Part shown: piece by piece, positions 1-9,181 of the stretch | How the letters are laid out: each line of letters opens with the position of its first letter | How positions within the stretch are numbered: position 1 is the stretch's first letter | DNA from: Pseudomonas sp. URMO17WK12:I2 | GTDB taxonomy: Bacteria; Pseudomonadota; Gammaproteobacteria; Pseudomonadales; Pseudomonadaceae | Reading direction: 5' to 3' | Length of the DNA: 64,000 nt | Assembly (NCBI RefSeq): GCF_003253735.1 | Contig: NZ_QKYW01000001.1 | Location: forward strand, 62,001 to 126,000 | Position numbers and translations under genes: made by a program | The notes under the pieces: model-generated | The model's input: only the letters and a program-made list of their open reading frames with translations | Database searches by the model: none | Told to the model about the DNA's origin: nothing

Positions 1-1973
1 GCAAGCGCCACAACCTGCCGCTGATCAACATCTTCGACCAGGACGCCAAGGTGCTGGCCGGCGCGCAGATCTTCAACGTCGATGGCAGCGTCAACGCCCT
101 GCTCGATGCCAGCCTGCCCGCCGAATACGCCGGCCTGGATCGCTTCGAGGCACGCAAGCAGATCGTCGCCGCGTTCGATGCCCTCGGCCTGCTGCAAGGC
201 ATCGACGACCACGCCCTGAAAGTGCCGAAGGGCGACCGCTCCGGCACCATCATCGAGCCGTGGCTGACCGATCAGTGGTACGTGTCCACCAAGCCGCTGG
301 CCGAGAAGGCCATCGAAGTGGTCGAGAACGGCGAGATCCAGTTCGTGCCCAAGCAGTACGAGAACATGTACTTCAGCTGGATGCGCGATATCCAGGACTG
401 GTGCATCAGCCGCCAGCTGTGGTGGGGCCACCGCATTCCGGCGTGGTACGACCAGGCGGGCAACGTCTATGTCGGCCGCGACGAAGCCGAAGTGCGCGCC
501 AAGCACGACCTGGGCGACATCGCCCTGCGCCAGGACGACGACGTGCTCGACACCTGGTTCAGCTCCGGCCTGTGGACCTTCTCCACCCTCGGCTGGCCCG
601 AGCAGACCGATTTCCTGAAGACCCATCACCCGACCGACGTGCTGGTCACCGGTTTCGACATCATCTTCTTCTGGGTTGCCCGGATGATCATGCTGTCGAC
701 CCACCTGACCAAGCAGATCCCGTTCAAGACCGTTTATGTACACGGCCTGGTGCGCGACGGCCTGGGCCAGAAGATGTCCAAGTCCAAGGGCAACGTGCTC
801 GACCCCCTGGACATCGTCGACGGCATCGACCTGGAAACCCTGCTGGCCAAACGCACCAGCGGCATGATGCAGCCCAAGCTGGCCGAGAAGATCGCCAAGC
901 AGACCAAGGCCGAATTCCCGGACGGCATCGCCAGCTACGGCACAGACGCCCTGCGCTTCACCTTCTGCTCGCTGGCCACCACCGGCCGCGACGTGAAGTT
1001 CGACATGGGCCGCGTCGAGGGCTATCGCAACTTCTGCAACAAGCTGTGGAACGCCGCCAACTTCGTCATCGAGAACACCGATGGCCAGGACACCGGCATC
1101 AATGGCGAAGCGGTCGACCTGTCACCGGTCGATCGCTGGATCATCTCCGCCCTGCAGCGTTGCGAGCAGGACGTGACCCGCCACCTCGACGCCTTCCGCT
1201 TCGACCTGGCGACTCAAGCCCTGTACGAATTCGTCTGGGACGAGTACTGCGCCTGGTACCTGGAGCTGGTCAAACCGGTGCTGTGGGACGAGAACGCCCC
1301 GCTCGAGCGCCAGCGCGGCACCCGCCGCACCCTGGTGCGCGTGCTGGAAGTGATCCTGCGCCTGGCGCACCCGTTCATGCCGTTCATCAGCGAAGAAATC
1401 TGGCAGCGCATCAAGGGCCAGGCCGGTGTCAGCGGCGACACCCTGATGCTGCAGCCGTGGCCGGTGGCCAATGAGGCCCGCATCGACGCCGCCGCCGAAG
1501 GCGACATCGAGTGGGTCAAGCAGCTGATGCTCGGCGTGCGGCAGATCCGTGGCGAGATGAAGATCTCCATGGCCAAGCGCATCGACGTGATCCTCGCCAA
1601 CGCCAATGCCGAAGACCTGCGCCGCCTCAACGACAACGCCCCGCTGCTCAACAAGCTGGCCAAGTTCGAATCGGTGAAGGTGCTGGCTGCCGGCGAACAA
1701 GCGCCGATGTCCGCCACTGCCCTGGTCGGCGACATGCAGGTGCTGGTGCCAATGGCCGGGCTGATCGACAAGGAGGCCGAACTGGCGCGCCTGGACAAGG
1801 AAATCCAGCGCCTGGAAGGTGAAGCCAAGCGGGTCGGCGGCAAGCTGGCCAACGAAGGCTTCGTCGCCAAGGCGCCGGCCGAGGTGCTGGAGAAGGAACG
1901 CGCCAAACTGGCCGAAGCCGAACAGGCGCTGGCCAATCTGGTGGAGCAGCGCGGCAAGATCGCCAGCCTGTAA
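1..1973 (+). CDS. valS: Valine--tRNA ligase, C-terminal part (5' end outside window)
   Basis: Class I aminoacyl-tRNA synthetase that charges tRNA-Val in the cytoplasm. The reading frame is open from the first bases of the window (third base onward reads [12 protein letters not shown]), so the start and the HIGH motif lie upstream. The class I KMSKS loop is visible ([10 protein letters not shown], near base 771), preceded by the catalytic-domain segment [12 protein letters not shown]. An anticodon-binding helical domain follows. The protein ends in the tRNA-binding coiled-coil arm typical of ValRS ([17 protein letters not shown] to the end). About 656 residues of the roughly 950 usual for the family are present. 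A strong bidirectional terminator follows directly. Confidence 0.97.
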   Translation, partial: KRHNLPLINIFDQDAKVLAGAQIFNVDGSVNALLDASLPAEYAGLDRFEARKQIVAAFDALGLLQGIDDHALKVPKGDRSGTIIEPWLTDQWYVSTKPLAEKAIEVVENGEIQFVPKQYENMYFSWMRDIQDWCISRQLWWGHRIPAWYDQAGNVYVGRDEAEVRAKHDLGDIALRQDDDVLDTWFSSGLWTFSTLGWPEQTDFLKTHHPTDVLVTGFDIIFFWVARMIMLSTHLTKQIPFKTVYVHGLVRDGLGQKMSKSKGNVLDPLDIVDGIDLETLLAKRTSGMMQPKLAEKIAKQTKAEFPDGIASYGTDALRFTFCSLATTGRDVKFDMGRVEGYRNFCNKLWNAANFVIENTDGQDTGINGEAVDLSPVDRWIISALQRCEQDVTRHLDAFRFDLATQALYEFVWDEYCAWYLELVKPVLWDENAPLERQRGTRRTLVRVLEVILRLAHPFMPFISEEIWQRIKGQAGVSGDTLMLQPWPVANEARIDAAAEGDIEWVKQLMLGVRQIRGEMKISMAKRIDVILANANAEDLRRLNDNAPLLNKLAKFESVKVLAAGEQAPMSATALVGDMQVLVPMAGLIDKEAELARLDKEIQRLEGEAKRVGGKLANEGFVAKAPAEVLEKERAKLAEAEQALANLVEQRGKIASL

Positions 1974-1983
1974 ACCAGCGCGT

Positions 1984-2033
1984 AACGAAAAACGGCCTGC
2001 CGTGGTGAAAGCCCCGGTAGGCCGTTTTCGTTT
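1984..2033. terminator. Intrinsic terminator after valS
   Basis: The stem AACGGCCTGCC pairs with GGTAGGCCGTT, with one mismatch. A run of A precedes it and TTTTCGTTT follows it, so it can stop transcription in either direction. Confidence 0.85.
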
Positions 2034-2107
2034 ATAGACAAGAGGTTTGTTATACCGCTCTGGCACGCAGTATCCTCGAAGCCCACCACATGATGGGATC
2101 CCTGCAA

Positions 2108-2404
2108 ATGGAAGTGAGCAAGACCAAGACCAGCTTCTACCGCCGGCTCTACGTCGCCTGGCTGATCGACAGTGGCGCTGCCGATAGCGTGCCGGCCCTG
2201 ATGGCCGCCACCGGCATGCCACGACGCACCGCCCAGGACACCCTGAGCGCACTGGAAGTGCTGGATATCGACTGCCAGTTCCAGCAGCAGGAGGGCGAGC
2301 GCAACAACGCCGGCCACTACCTGATCCGCGACTGGGGCGCCATCGACAAACGCTGGATCGCCGCCAACCTGCAGCAGATCAAGGCTGTCCTCGGCTATCC
2401 CTGA
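2108..2404 (+). CDS. Small winged helix-turn-helix protein of unknown target
   Basis: About 98 residues. The segment DSVPALMAATGMPRRTAQDTLSA looks like a DNA-recognition HTH, followed by a wing-like region (DCQFQQQEGER) and a conserved tail (WGAIDKRWI...VLGYP). It resembles the small HTH protein found next to valS in other pseudomonads (recalled, not searched). The start is uncertain: in-frame ATGs lie at 2090, 2093 and 2108, with a GTG at 2114. I prefer 2108 because conserved-looking sequence begins right after it (SKTKTSFYRRLY) and a weak GGGA lies upstream. A transcriptional or nucleoid role is inference from the fold only. Confidence 0.75.
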   Translation: MEVSKTKTSFYRRLYVAWLIDSGAADSVPALMAATGMPRRTAQDTLSALEVLDIDCQFQQQEGERNNAGHYLIRDWGAIDKRWIAANLQQIKAVLGYP

Positions 2405-2483
2405 AACACTGCAGGAAACTCATACGATCTCGCGCTAAGGCCTGAGTAACGGCCAAGGCAGCAGATCGGGGCAAGGAGCCAGA

Positions 2484-4313
2484 ATGACCCTCGATTTACT
2501 CATGGTGCTCGGCCTGCTGTTCACGGCCGTGGTGCTGTTCGTCCTGAACAAGCCGCGTATGGACGTGGTTGCCTTGATGATCCTCGTCGCCCTGCCGCTG
2601 ACCGGCGTGCTAAGCACCCAGGAAACCCTGGCCGGCTTCGCCGACCCCAGCGTGATCCTGATCGCGGCGCTGTTCGTGATTGGCGAAGGCCTGGTACGCA
2701 CCGGTATCGCTTATCGGCTTGGCGACTGGCTGGTAGCCAAGGCTGGCAGCAGCGAAACCCGCCTGCTGGTACTGCTGATGGTGGCCGTCGCCGGGCTTGG
2801 CTCGGTGATGAGCTCGACCGGCGTGGTGGCGATCTTCATCCCGGTGGTACTTGGTGTGGCGGCGCGGCTGAAGATCGCACCGGGCCGGCTGATGATGCCC
2901 CTGGCCTTCGCCGGCCTGATCAGCGGCATGCTGACCCTGGTGGCCACACCGCCGAACATGGTGGTGCACAGCGAGCTGCTGCGCGCTGGCCTGCCGGGTT
3001 TCAGCTTCTTCAGTTTCACGCCGATTGGCCTGGCCGTGCTGGTGCTGGGTGTGCTCTACATGCTCGCCACGCGGCGCTGGCTGCAACGTGACGCCGATGG
3101 CGATACCTCTGCGCCGCCGCGCCTGACCCTCGCCGACCTGGCCGACAGTTACCGGCTCAGTGAGCGCGAGCGCCGCCTGCAGGTGCGTGCCGACTCGCCC
3201 CTGGCCAACCAGGCCTTGGACGAGCTGCAGTTGCGTTCGCAGTACGGCATCAACGTGATTGCCGTGGAACGCCAGCGGCAATTTCGCACCCTGCTGTTGA
3301 TGGCTACCGGCAACACCCAGTTGCTGCCCGGCGACGTGTTGCTGGTCGACCTGGCCAGCCCCGCCATCGCAGTGCTCGGCGCCTACCAGGAACTGGGCCT
3401 GGAGGCGCTGCCGCTGCGCAGCTCCTACTACAGCATGCACTCCCACGAACTCGGCTTGGCCGAGGTGGCGTTGCCGCCGGAGTCGCACCTGCCGGGCAAG
3501 AGCATCCAGGAGTTGGGACTGCGCAGCCGTTACAAGCTCAACGTGGTCGGCTTGCGTCGCCATGGGCAGGCACTCGCAGGCTTGCTGGTGGACGAGAAGC
3601 TGACCCACGCCGACACCCTGCTGGTGGCCGGCAGCTGGAAGCAGATCCATCACCTGCAAAGCCTCAATCGGGATTTCCTGGTGCTCAGCCTGCCCGCCGA
3701 GGTCGATGAGGTGGCGCCCGCCGCGCGCAAGGCGCCCTACGCCCTGCTGAGCCTGGCGGCGATGGTCGGGCTGATGATCAGCGGCCTGGTGCCCAACGTG
3801 ATGGCCGCATTGATCGGCTGCCTGCTGATGGGCGCCTTTCGCTGCATCGACATGCCCAGCGCCTACCGGTCGATCCACTGGCCGAGCCTGATCCTGATCG
3901 TCGGCATGCTGCCGTTCGCCCTGGCCCTGCAGAAAACCGGCGGCATCGACCTGGCGGTCAACGGCCTGGTGAGTGCGCTTGGCAACGCCGGGCCACGGGT
4001 GATCCTGGCCAGCCTGTTCGCGGTCACCGCGCTGATCGGTCTGTTCATCTCCAATACCGCAACCGCGGTGCTGATGGCGCCGGTCGCCATCGCCACCGCC
4101 CAGGCACTGGGCGCATCGCCACTGCCGTTCGCCATGACCGTCGCCCTCGCCGCCTCGGCGGCGTTCATGACGCCGATTTCATCCCCGGTAAACACCCTGG
4201 TACTGGGGCCGGGCCAGTATCGCTTCGGCGACTTCGTGCGCATCGGCGTGCCGTTCACCATTCTGGTGATGATTGTCAGCGTGGTGATGGTGCCGTGGAT
4301 ATTTCCGCTGTAG
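2484..4313 (+). CDS. SLC13/DASS-type permease with two TrkA-C domains
   Basis: A 609-residue inner-membrane carrier. Two blocks of hydrophobic helices (about residues 1-195 and 415-609) flank a soluble insert holding two tandem RCK_C/TrkA-C-like domains (about 210-390). Each domain has the pattern of a charged start, an NVI/NVVG core and a GDVLLV or ADTLLVAG end. The membrane part carries DASS signatures: VATPPNMVV in the first half and FISNTATAVLMAP in the second. Members of this family move sulfate, C4-dicarboxylates or other anions with Na+ or H+; the substrate cannot be read from the sequence. The start is supported by the purine-rich GGGCAAGGAGCC just upstream. Confidence 0.9.
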   Translation: MTLDLLMVLGLLFTAVVLFVLNKPRMDVVALMILVALPLTGVLSTQETLAGFADPSVILIAALFVIGEGLVRTGIAYRLGDWLVAKAGSSETRLLVLLMVAVAGLGSVMSSTGVVAIFIPVVLGVAARLKIAPGRLMMPLAFAGLISGMLTLVATPPNMVVHSELLRAGLPGFSFFSFTPIGLAVLVLGVLYMLATRRWLQRDADGDTSAPPRLTLADLADSYRLSERERRLQVRADSPLANQALDELQLRSQYGINVIAVERQRQFRTLLLMATGNTQLLPGDVLLVDLASPAIAVLGAYQELGLEALPLRSSYYSMHSHELGLAEVALPPESHLPGKSIQELGLRSRYKLNVVGLRRHGQALAGLLVDEKLTHADTLLVAGSWKQIHHLQSLNRDFLVLSLPAEVDEVAPAARKAPYALLSLAAMVGLMISGLVPNVMAALIGCLLMGAFRCIDMPSAYRSIHWPSLILIVGMLPFALALQKTGGIDLAVNGLVSALGNAGPRVILASLFAVTALIGLFISNTATAVLMAPVAIATAQALGASPLPFAMTVALAASAAFMTPISSPVNTLVLGPGQYRFGDFVRIGVPFTILVMIVSVVMVPWIFPL

Positions 4314-4353
4314 CTGGCTGTAAAGCATGCAGGCTCGGGCACGAGGCAGAACC

Positions 4354-4416
4354 TGTGGGAGCGCGCCATGCCCGCGATTCGCGCGCATGGACTAGGCGTC
4401 CCCGCCCCCTCCCACA
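4354..4416. repeat. REP-like palindrome, copy A
   Basis: The inverted ends TGTGGGAG and CTCCCACA enclose a GC-rich core with GCCATGCCCGCG and a segment ACTAGGCGTCCCCGCCC. Copies B (41771) and C (63350) share these blocks, which makes this a dispersed family. It lies between the SLC13 gene and rlmF. Confidence 0.8.
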
Positions 4417-4505
4417 AACGCAGCGAATCAATGCTTGCACCAACAGCAAACCACCAAGCACACCACTCCCACCTGTGGGAAAATGCTCGAACCGCCACTT
4501 CTGCA

Positions 4506-5501
4506 ATGACCAGCATGCCCGCCAAACGCCCGCCCAAATCGCCCGCATCGCCCTCTGACAAAGGCCAGCTACACCCGCGCAACCGCCACCAGGGCCGCTA
4601 TGATTTCCCGGCGTTGATCAAGGCCAGCCCGGAGCTGGCGGCGTTCGTGATCATCAATCCGTATGGCAATCAGAGCATCGACTTCGCCAACCCGGCAGCG
4701 GTCAAGGTGTTCAACCGCGCGCTGCTCAAGCAGTTCTATGGCATCGCGCACTGGGACATTCCAGCGGATTATCTGTGCCCGCCGATTCCGGGGCGAGCGG
4801 ACTATCTGCATTACCTGGCCGACTTGCTGGCAGGCGACAATGACCACGAGATACCCCGCGACACCGCGGTACGGGCACTCGACATCGGCGTGGGCGCCAA
4901 CTGCATCTACCCGCTATTGGGCAATCGCGAGTACGGCTGGCGTTTCCTCGGCGCAGATATCGCGCCCCAGGCCATCGCCTCGGCACAGACCATCGTCAAG
5001 GCGAACACGGGTCTCGGCGAGCAGATCGAGCTGCGTCTGCAGCCCGATGCCGGGCATGTGTTCAAGGGTCTGCTGCGGCCTGATGAGCGCTTCGAGCTGA
5101 CGCTGTGCAATCCGCCCTTTCACGCCTCGGCAGACGAAGCAACCAGTGGCAGCAAGCGCAAATGGCGCAACCTCGGCAAACTCGACCCCAAGCGAAAACT
5201 GCCGGTGTTGAACTTCGGCGGCCAGGCTGCCGAGCTGTGGTGCCCGGGTGGCGAAGCGGCGTTCGTCGCCCGGCTGATTCGCGAAAGCGCCGAGCACCGC
5301 GAGCAGGTGCTGTGGTTCAGTACGCTGATCTCCAAATCCGGTAATCTGCCTGGCGTATACACCACGCTGAAGAATGTCGGCGTCGTGCAAACCCGCACCG
5401 TGGAAATGAGCCAAGGCCAGAAGCAGAGCCGCTTCGTGGCCTGGACCTTCCTCACTGCCGAGCAGCGTCAGCGCTGGCTGAGCACCCGCACTAGCGCCTG
5501 A
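4506..5501 (+). CDS. rlmF: 23S rRNA (adenine(1618)-N(6))-methyltransferase RlmF
   Basis: SAM-dependent enzyme that methylates A1618 of 23S rRNA. It has the RlmF hallmark opening ([16 protein letters not shown], residues ~22-37, then [11 protein letters not shown] and [13 protein letters not shown]). The SAM-binding motif I is [12 protein letters not shown] (~125-135) and the catalytic motif is NPPF (202-205), typical of N6-adenine methyltransferases. The open frame reaches further upstream, but that part is REP-derived. ATG 4506 or 4515 fits the family length (about 330 residues). There is no good ribosome-binding site, so the exact start is uncertain. Confidence 0.93.
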   Translation: MTSMPAKRPPKSPASPSDKGQLHPRNRHQGRYDFPALIKASPELAAFVIINPYGNQSIDFANPAAVKVFNRALLKQFYGIAHWDIPADYLCPPIPGRADYLHYLADLLAGDNDHEIPRDTAVRALDIGVGANCIYPLLGNREYGWRFLGADIAPQAIASAQTIVKANTGLGEQIELRLQPDAGHVFKGLLRPDERFELTLCNPPFHASADEATSGSKRKWRNLGKLDPKRKLPVLNFGGQAAELWCPGGEAAFVARLIRESAEHREQVLWFSTLISKSGNLPGVYTTLKNVGVVQTRTVEMSQGQKQSRFVAWTFLTAEQRQRWLSTRTSA

Positions 5502-5539
5502 TCATCGCCAGGGGCTAGCACCGGCACTCGAGGACCGGG

Positions 5540-6166
5540 TCAGCCCGGGCGGCGCAACAGCATCAGCGCCAGCCCTGCGACCCACAGCAGCGACGCGCCA
5601 TAATTGATGCGCTGATACAGCCCGAAGTCATGGCCGCTCTCCAGCGCAGCCGCCATCAGCGGCAGCGCACCGACGGCCACCAGCGTGCACGACAGCGAAA
5701 ACCAGGCAAAAGTACGGGAGCCGAGCAGACGGCGGCCCAGAAAAATCCACAGCGTGCTGGCGAGCAACAGGCTGAACGCCATGAGCAGCCCTGCCAGGTT
5801 GTGCAGGTTCTGACTGGCCGACGGATGCTGCGGCGCACAGCCAGCATCACAGGCGAAGTAACCGGTGCCGAAACTGCCCAGACCATGAAGGATGATCAGC
5901 AGCCCGCTGAAACGCGCCCAGCGGTGGTCGAAGCTGAGCAGCACGGCCACACCAAACAGCATGAACAGCGCGCCCAACGGGAAGTTGTTGATCAGCGGTG
6001 AGAGCGTACGGGTTGGAGCGCCCTCGGCGCCCAGCAAGCTCATGGCCTGATCGAGGTGGCTGTAACCAGGATACAGCGCGCCCGCCAAAGCCACGCCCAG
6101 CGCCAGCCAGAAAGGCGTGATGAACCCGGCCAGATAACCCAGGGTGAGCATCCTGTTCGACTGCAT
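5540..6166 (-). CDS. DUF998 family membrane protein
   Basis: 208 residues with about six hydrophobic helices, starting MQSNRMLTLGYLAGFITPFW. AAAAAGGAG lies just upstream of the ATG and decides this start over a much longer open frame that is the shadow of the opposite-strand gene. The family (DUF998) is a group of small integral membrane proteins without settled function. A loop after helix 3 contains FACDAGCAP, a possible metal or disulfide site. The gene is divergent from the FAD oxidoreductase at 6353 and shares its upstream region. Confidence 0.8.
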   Translation of the reverse strand: MQSNRMLTLGYLAGFITPFWLALGVALAGALYPGYSHLDQAMSLLGAEGAPTRTLSPLINNFPLGALFMLFGVAVLLSFDHRWARFSGLLIILHGLGSFGTGYFACDAGCAPQHPSASQNLHNLAGLLMAFSLLLASTLWIFLGRRLLGSRTFAWFSLSCTLVAVGALPLMAAALESGHDFGLYQRINYGASLLWVAGLALMLLRRPG

Positions 6167-6352
6167 GCAAAGCTCCTTTTTATGCCATGAGGCACCAGGC
6201 AGTGACGCAGCCTGCTCGCTGCAAGGCACACAGTTGTGCAGCGCTGCCCGTCGAGTGCGCCGCGCGAATTGCAGCCTCGCGCGTTTTTTTCGTCCATAAT
6301 CGCCGCCCTCGAAAAGCTGCCGGGTTGCCTCCGGCCCTGAAAGGACGATCCC

Positions 6353-7972
6353 ATGCTGCGCATCACCGAACTCAAACTGCCCCTCGATCACGCCGACGAC
6401 GCCCTGCGCCCCGCCCTGGTCGAACGCCTGGGTATCGCCGACAACGAGCTGCTGGAATTCAGCGTGTTCAAGCGCAGCTACGATGCCCGCAAGAAGTCCG
6501 GCGACATGCCGTTCATCTACACCCTGGATTTCAGCGTGCGCGACGAGGCTTCGCTGCTGGCGCGCCTGGCCAACGACCGCAATATCGGCATCGCACCAGA
6601 CGTGCGCTACAAGCCGCTGAGCGTTCCTGCCCATCAGCAACCGTCGCAGCGTCCGCTGGTTATCGGCTTCGGCCCTTGCGGCATCTTCGCGGCGCTGCTG
6701 CTCGCGCAGATGGGCCTCAAGCCGATCGTGCTGGAGCGCGGCAAGGACGTGCGCCAGCGCACCAAGGACACCTGGGGTCTGTGGCGCAAGAACGTGCTGG
6801 ATCCCGAGTCCAACGTGCAGTTCGGTGAAGGCGGCGCGGGTACCTTTTCCGACGGCAAGCTGTACAGCCAGATCAAGGATCCCAACCATTACGGGCGCAA
6901 GGTGCTGGAGGAGTTCGTCAAGGCCGGCGCCCCGGAAGAGATTCTCTACGTCAGCAAGCCGCATATCGGCACCTTCCGCCTGACCGGCGTGGTGGCTACC
7001 ATGCGCGAGGAGATCAAGGCGCTGGGCGGCGAAGTGCGCTTTCAGCAGCGCGTCAGCGATGTGCTGATCGAAGACGGTCAACTGATCGGCGTGGAGCTGG
7101 AAAACGGCGAGCAGATACACAGCCGTCACGTCATCCTGGCCCTCGGCCACAGCTCGCGCGATACCTTCCGCGCGCTGCACAAGCGTGGCGTATTCATGGA
7201 AGCCAAGCCGTTCTCGGTGGGTTTCCGGATCGAGCACCCGCAATCGCTGATCGACCGCGCGCGCCTCGGCAAATATGCCGGTCACCCGAAGCTGGGCGCA
7301 GCCGACTACAAGCTGGTGCACCATGCCAAGAACGGTCGCTCGGTATACAGCTTCTGCATGTGCCCGGGCGGCACCGTGGTGGCGGCCACCAGCGAGCCGC
7401 ACCGGGTGGTCACCAATGGCATGAGCCAATACTCGCGCAACGAGCGCAACGCCAACGCCGGCATCGTCGTTGGCATCACGCCCGAGCAGGACTTCCCCGG
7501 CAGCCCGCTGGCCGGCGTCGAGCTGCAGGAGCGTCTGGAATCCCACGCCTATGTGCTGGGCGGCAGCAACTACGAGGCGCCAGGCCAACTGGTCGGCGAC
7601 TTCATCGCCGGCAAGCCGAGCGAAGCGCTGGGTAGCGTCGAGCCGTCCTACAAGCCGGGCATCAAGCTGGGCGATCTGGCGCCGGCCCTGCCGGATTTCG
7701 CCATCGAGGCGATCCGCGAGGCCTTGCCGGCGTTCGGCAAGCAGATCAGAGGCTTCGACATGCACGATGCGGTGCTCACCGGCATCGAAACCCGCACCTC
7801 GTCACCGCTGCGCATTACCCGTGGTGAAGATTTGCAGAGCCTCAACGTGCGCGGCCTGTTCCCGGCCGGTGAAGGCGCGGGCTACGCCGGCGGCATTCTG
7901 TCTGCGGGTGTCGACGGCATCCGTGTCGCCGAGGGCCTGGCACGTGCGCTGATGGATGAGCAGGCCCGCTAG
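6353..7972 (+). CDS. NAD(P)/FAD-dependent oxidoreductase (COG2509-like)
   Basis: 539 residues, cytoplasmic. An N-terminal ~95-residue domain (MLRITELKLPLDHADDAL...FKRSYDARKK) precedes a Rossmann FAD-binding motif VIGFGPCGIFAALLLAQMG followed by the acidic end LERG. Further FAD-family signals are FGEGGAGTFSDGKL and, near the C-terminus, LFPAGEGAGYAGGILSAGVDG. Close homologues are common in proteobacteria as uncharacterised FAD-dependent dehydrogenases, so the substrate is unknown. AAAGGA precedes the ATG. No partner gene is evident. Confidence 0.9.
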   Translation: MLRITELKLPLDHADDALRPALVERLGIADNELLEFSVFKRSYDARKKSGDMPFIYTLDFSVRDEASLLARLANDRNIGIAPDVRYKPLSVPAHQQPSQRPLVIGFGPCGIFAALLLAQMGLKPIVLERGKDVRQRTKDTWGLWRKNVLDPESNVQFGEGGAGTFSDGKLYSQIKDPNHYGRKVLEEFVKAGAPEEILYVSKPHIGTFRLTGVVATMREEIKALGGEVRFQQRVSDVLIEDGQLIGVELENGEQIHSRHVILALGHSSRDTFRALHKRGVFMEAKPFSVGFRIEHPQSLIDRARLGKYAGHPKLGAADYKLVHHAKNGRSVYSFCMCPGGTVVAATSEPHRVVTNGMSQYSRNERNANAGIVVGITPEQDFPGSPLAGVELQERLESHAYVLGGSNYEAPGQLVGDFIAGKPSEALGSVEPSYKPGIKLGDLAPALPDFAIEAIREALPAFGKQIRGFDMHDAVLTGIETRTSSPLRITRGEDLQSLNVRGLFPAGEGAGYAGGILSAGVDGIRVAEGLARALMDEQAR

Positions 7973-8077
7973 CGGCCCAGGGTAGTGCGCCGTTGGCACG
8001 GCGCCGGATTGAAGGGCTGCCGATCTCGACCTGCACACCAGCTCGATCGAGATCGGCGCCCAGAGCGCCAGCCCCGT

Positions 8078-8410
8078 TCAGGATTCCCAGGGCCGCCCGC
8101 GGGTGCGGCGGACCAGCTTGACCTTCTCCTGCATCGCCGATTTGGCCAGCATATGGGCACTGACCGGCGCGGTGATGAACAGGAACATGACGATCAGCAG
8201 CTCATGCAGGCTCAAGCCTTCCTCGTGGTTGCCAAAAAAGATCATCGAGGCGACCACCATGCTGCCCACACCCAGTGTGGTGGCCTTGGTCGGGCCATGC
8301 AGGCGGGTGAAGAAGTCCGGCAGGCGATACAGACCAATGGCACCGATCAACGCGAACGAGCAGCCGATCAGTAGAAAGAACGAAACCAGTGCTTCGATCC
8401 AGAATGGCAT
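8078..8410 (-). CDS. mnhG: Mrp/Sha antiporter subunit G
   Basis: 110 residues with three hydrophobic helices and the MnhG/PhaG signature GAIGLYRLPDFFTRLHGPTKATTLG. It is the last gene of the Mrp (Sha/Pha/Mnh) monovalent cation:proton antiporter operon, which exports Na+ or K+ in exchange for H+ across the inner membrane. The start MPFWIEAL is chosen because GAGGAG lies just upstream; an upstream in-frame extension overlaps mnhF and looks unlike the family. Confidence 0.93.
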   Translation of the reverse strand: MPFWIEALVSFFLLIGCSFALIGAIGLYRLPDFFTRLHGPTKATTLGVGSMVVASMIFFGNHEEGLSLHELLIVMFLFITAPVSAHMLAKSAMQEKVKLVRRTRGRPWES

Positions 8411-8423
8411 GGGTTGAATCTCC

Positions 8424-8693
8424 TCAGTCGATGATTTCGCCATGCAGCAGGTGCTTGCCAACTGCCACGGTGCCGACGAAGCCCATGACGGCGATCAGTA
8501 AGGCGGCCTCGAAGAACAGATCCGACTTCAGCCAGATACCGAACACCACGATCAGCGCCAGGGCGTTGATATACAGCGTGTCCAGGGCCAGCACCCGGTC
8601 GGGCATGTCCGGGCCGCGCACCAGGCGGATCACGTTGAGCGTCACGGCGACGCCCATCAATGCCATGCAGAAGGGAATCACGTACGCGAGCAT
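8424..8693 (-). CDS. mnhF: Mrp/Sha antiporter subunit F
   Basis: 89 residues and three membrane helices, with the MnhF signature RLVRGPDMPDRVLALDTLYINALALIV split across helices 1 and 2. Its start overlaps the end of mnhE by 16 bases, implying translational coupling, and mnhG follows 13 bases after its stop. Confidence 0.94.
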   Translation of the reverse strand: MLAYVIPFCMALMGVAVTLNVIRLVRGPDMPDRVLALDTLYINALALIVVFGIWLKSDLFFEAALLIAVMGFVGTVAVGKHLLHGEIID

Positions 8694-9181
8694 TCGAAAA
8701 TCTCCATCAGCGGGGCTTCATAGCGCGACTTGACCTCGGCGATCAGCGCCTGGTCATCGGCCACGTCCAGGCCGTGCAGCAGCAGGGTCTTGTGATCGCT
8801 GCTCAGGCCCGAGGACACGGTACCCGGGGTCAGCGACACGATGCAGGCAAGTACAGACAGTATGAAGTCGTTGTCGATGTCCATGGGCACTTCGACGAAT
8901 GCCGGACGCAGCTTGCGGGTCGGCCCGAGCACCAGTCGCGCGACGTGCAGGTTGGCAATGACGATGTCCCAGAGCACCATCAGCAGGTAGCGGCACAACC
9001 GCAGCGGGCGGCGCAGCCGCGGCACCTCGAGCATGAAACCGCTGCACAGCAAGGCGATGCCCCAGCCGAGAAACGCGCCCAGCACCAGGTGGCCGACGCT
9101 CGGCGCGTTGACCATCAGCAGCCAGATCACCGTGAGCAGCACGCTGAGCATGGGATGGGGGAACAGACGGGACAGACTCAT
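8678..9181 (-). CDS. mnhE: Mrp/Sha antiporter subunit E
   Basis: 167 residues. Two or three N-terminal helices are followed by a cytoplasmic domain with the MnhE hallmark VSLTPGTVSSGLSSDHKTLLLHGLDV. The start overlaps the stop of mnhD by four bases (ATGA type), and its 3' end overlaps mnhF. Confidence 0.95.
   Translation of the reverse strand: MSLSRLFPHPMLSVLLTVIWLLMVNAPSVGHLVLGAFLGWGIALLCSGFMLEVPRLRRPLRLCRYLLMVLWDIVIANLHVARLVLGPTRKLRPAFVEVPMDIDNDFILSVLACIVSLTPGTVSSGLSSDHKTLLLHGLDVADDQALIAEVKSRYEAPLMEIFECSRT

Noticed and set aside
5540-7765. 741-codon minus-strand frame over the FAD oxidoreductase
   Set aside because: Only the last 208 codons (DUF998) have a start with ribosome-binding site and membrane helices; the rest is the antisense shadow of the FAD oxidoreductase gene.
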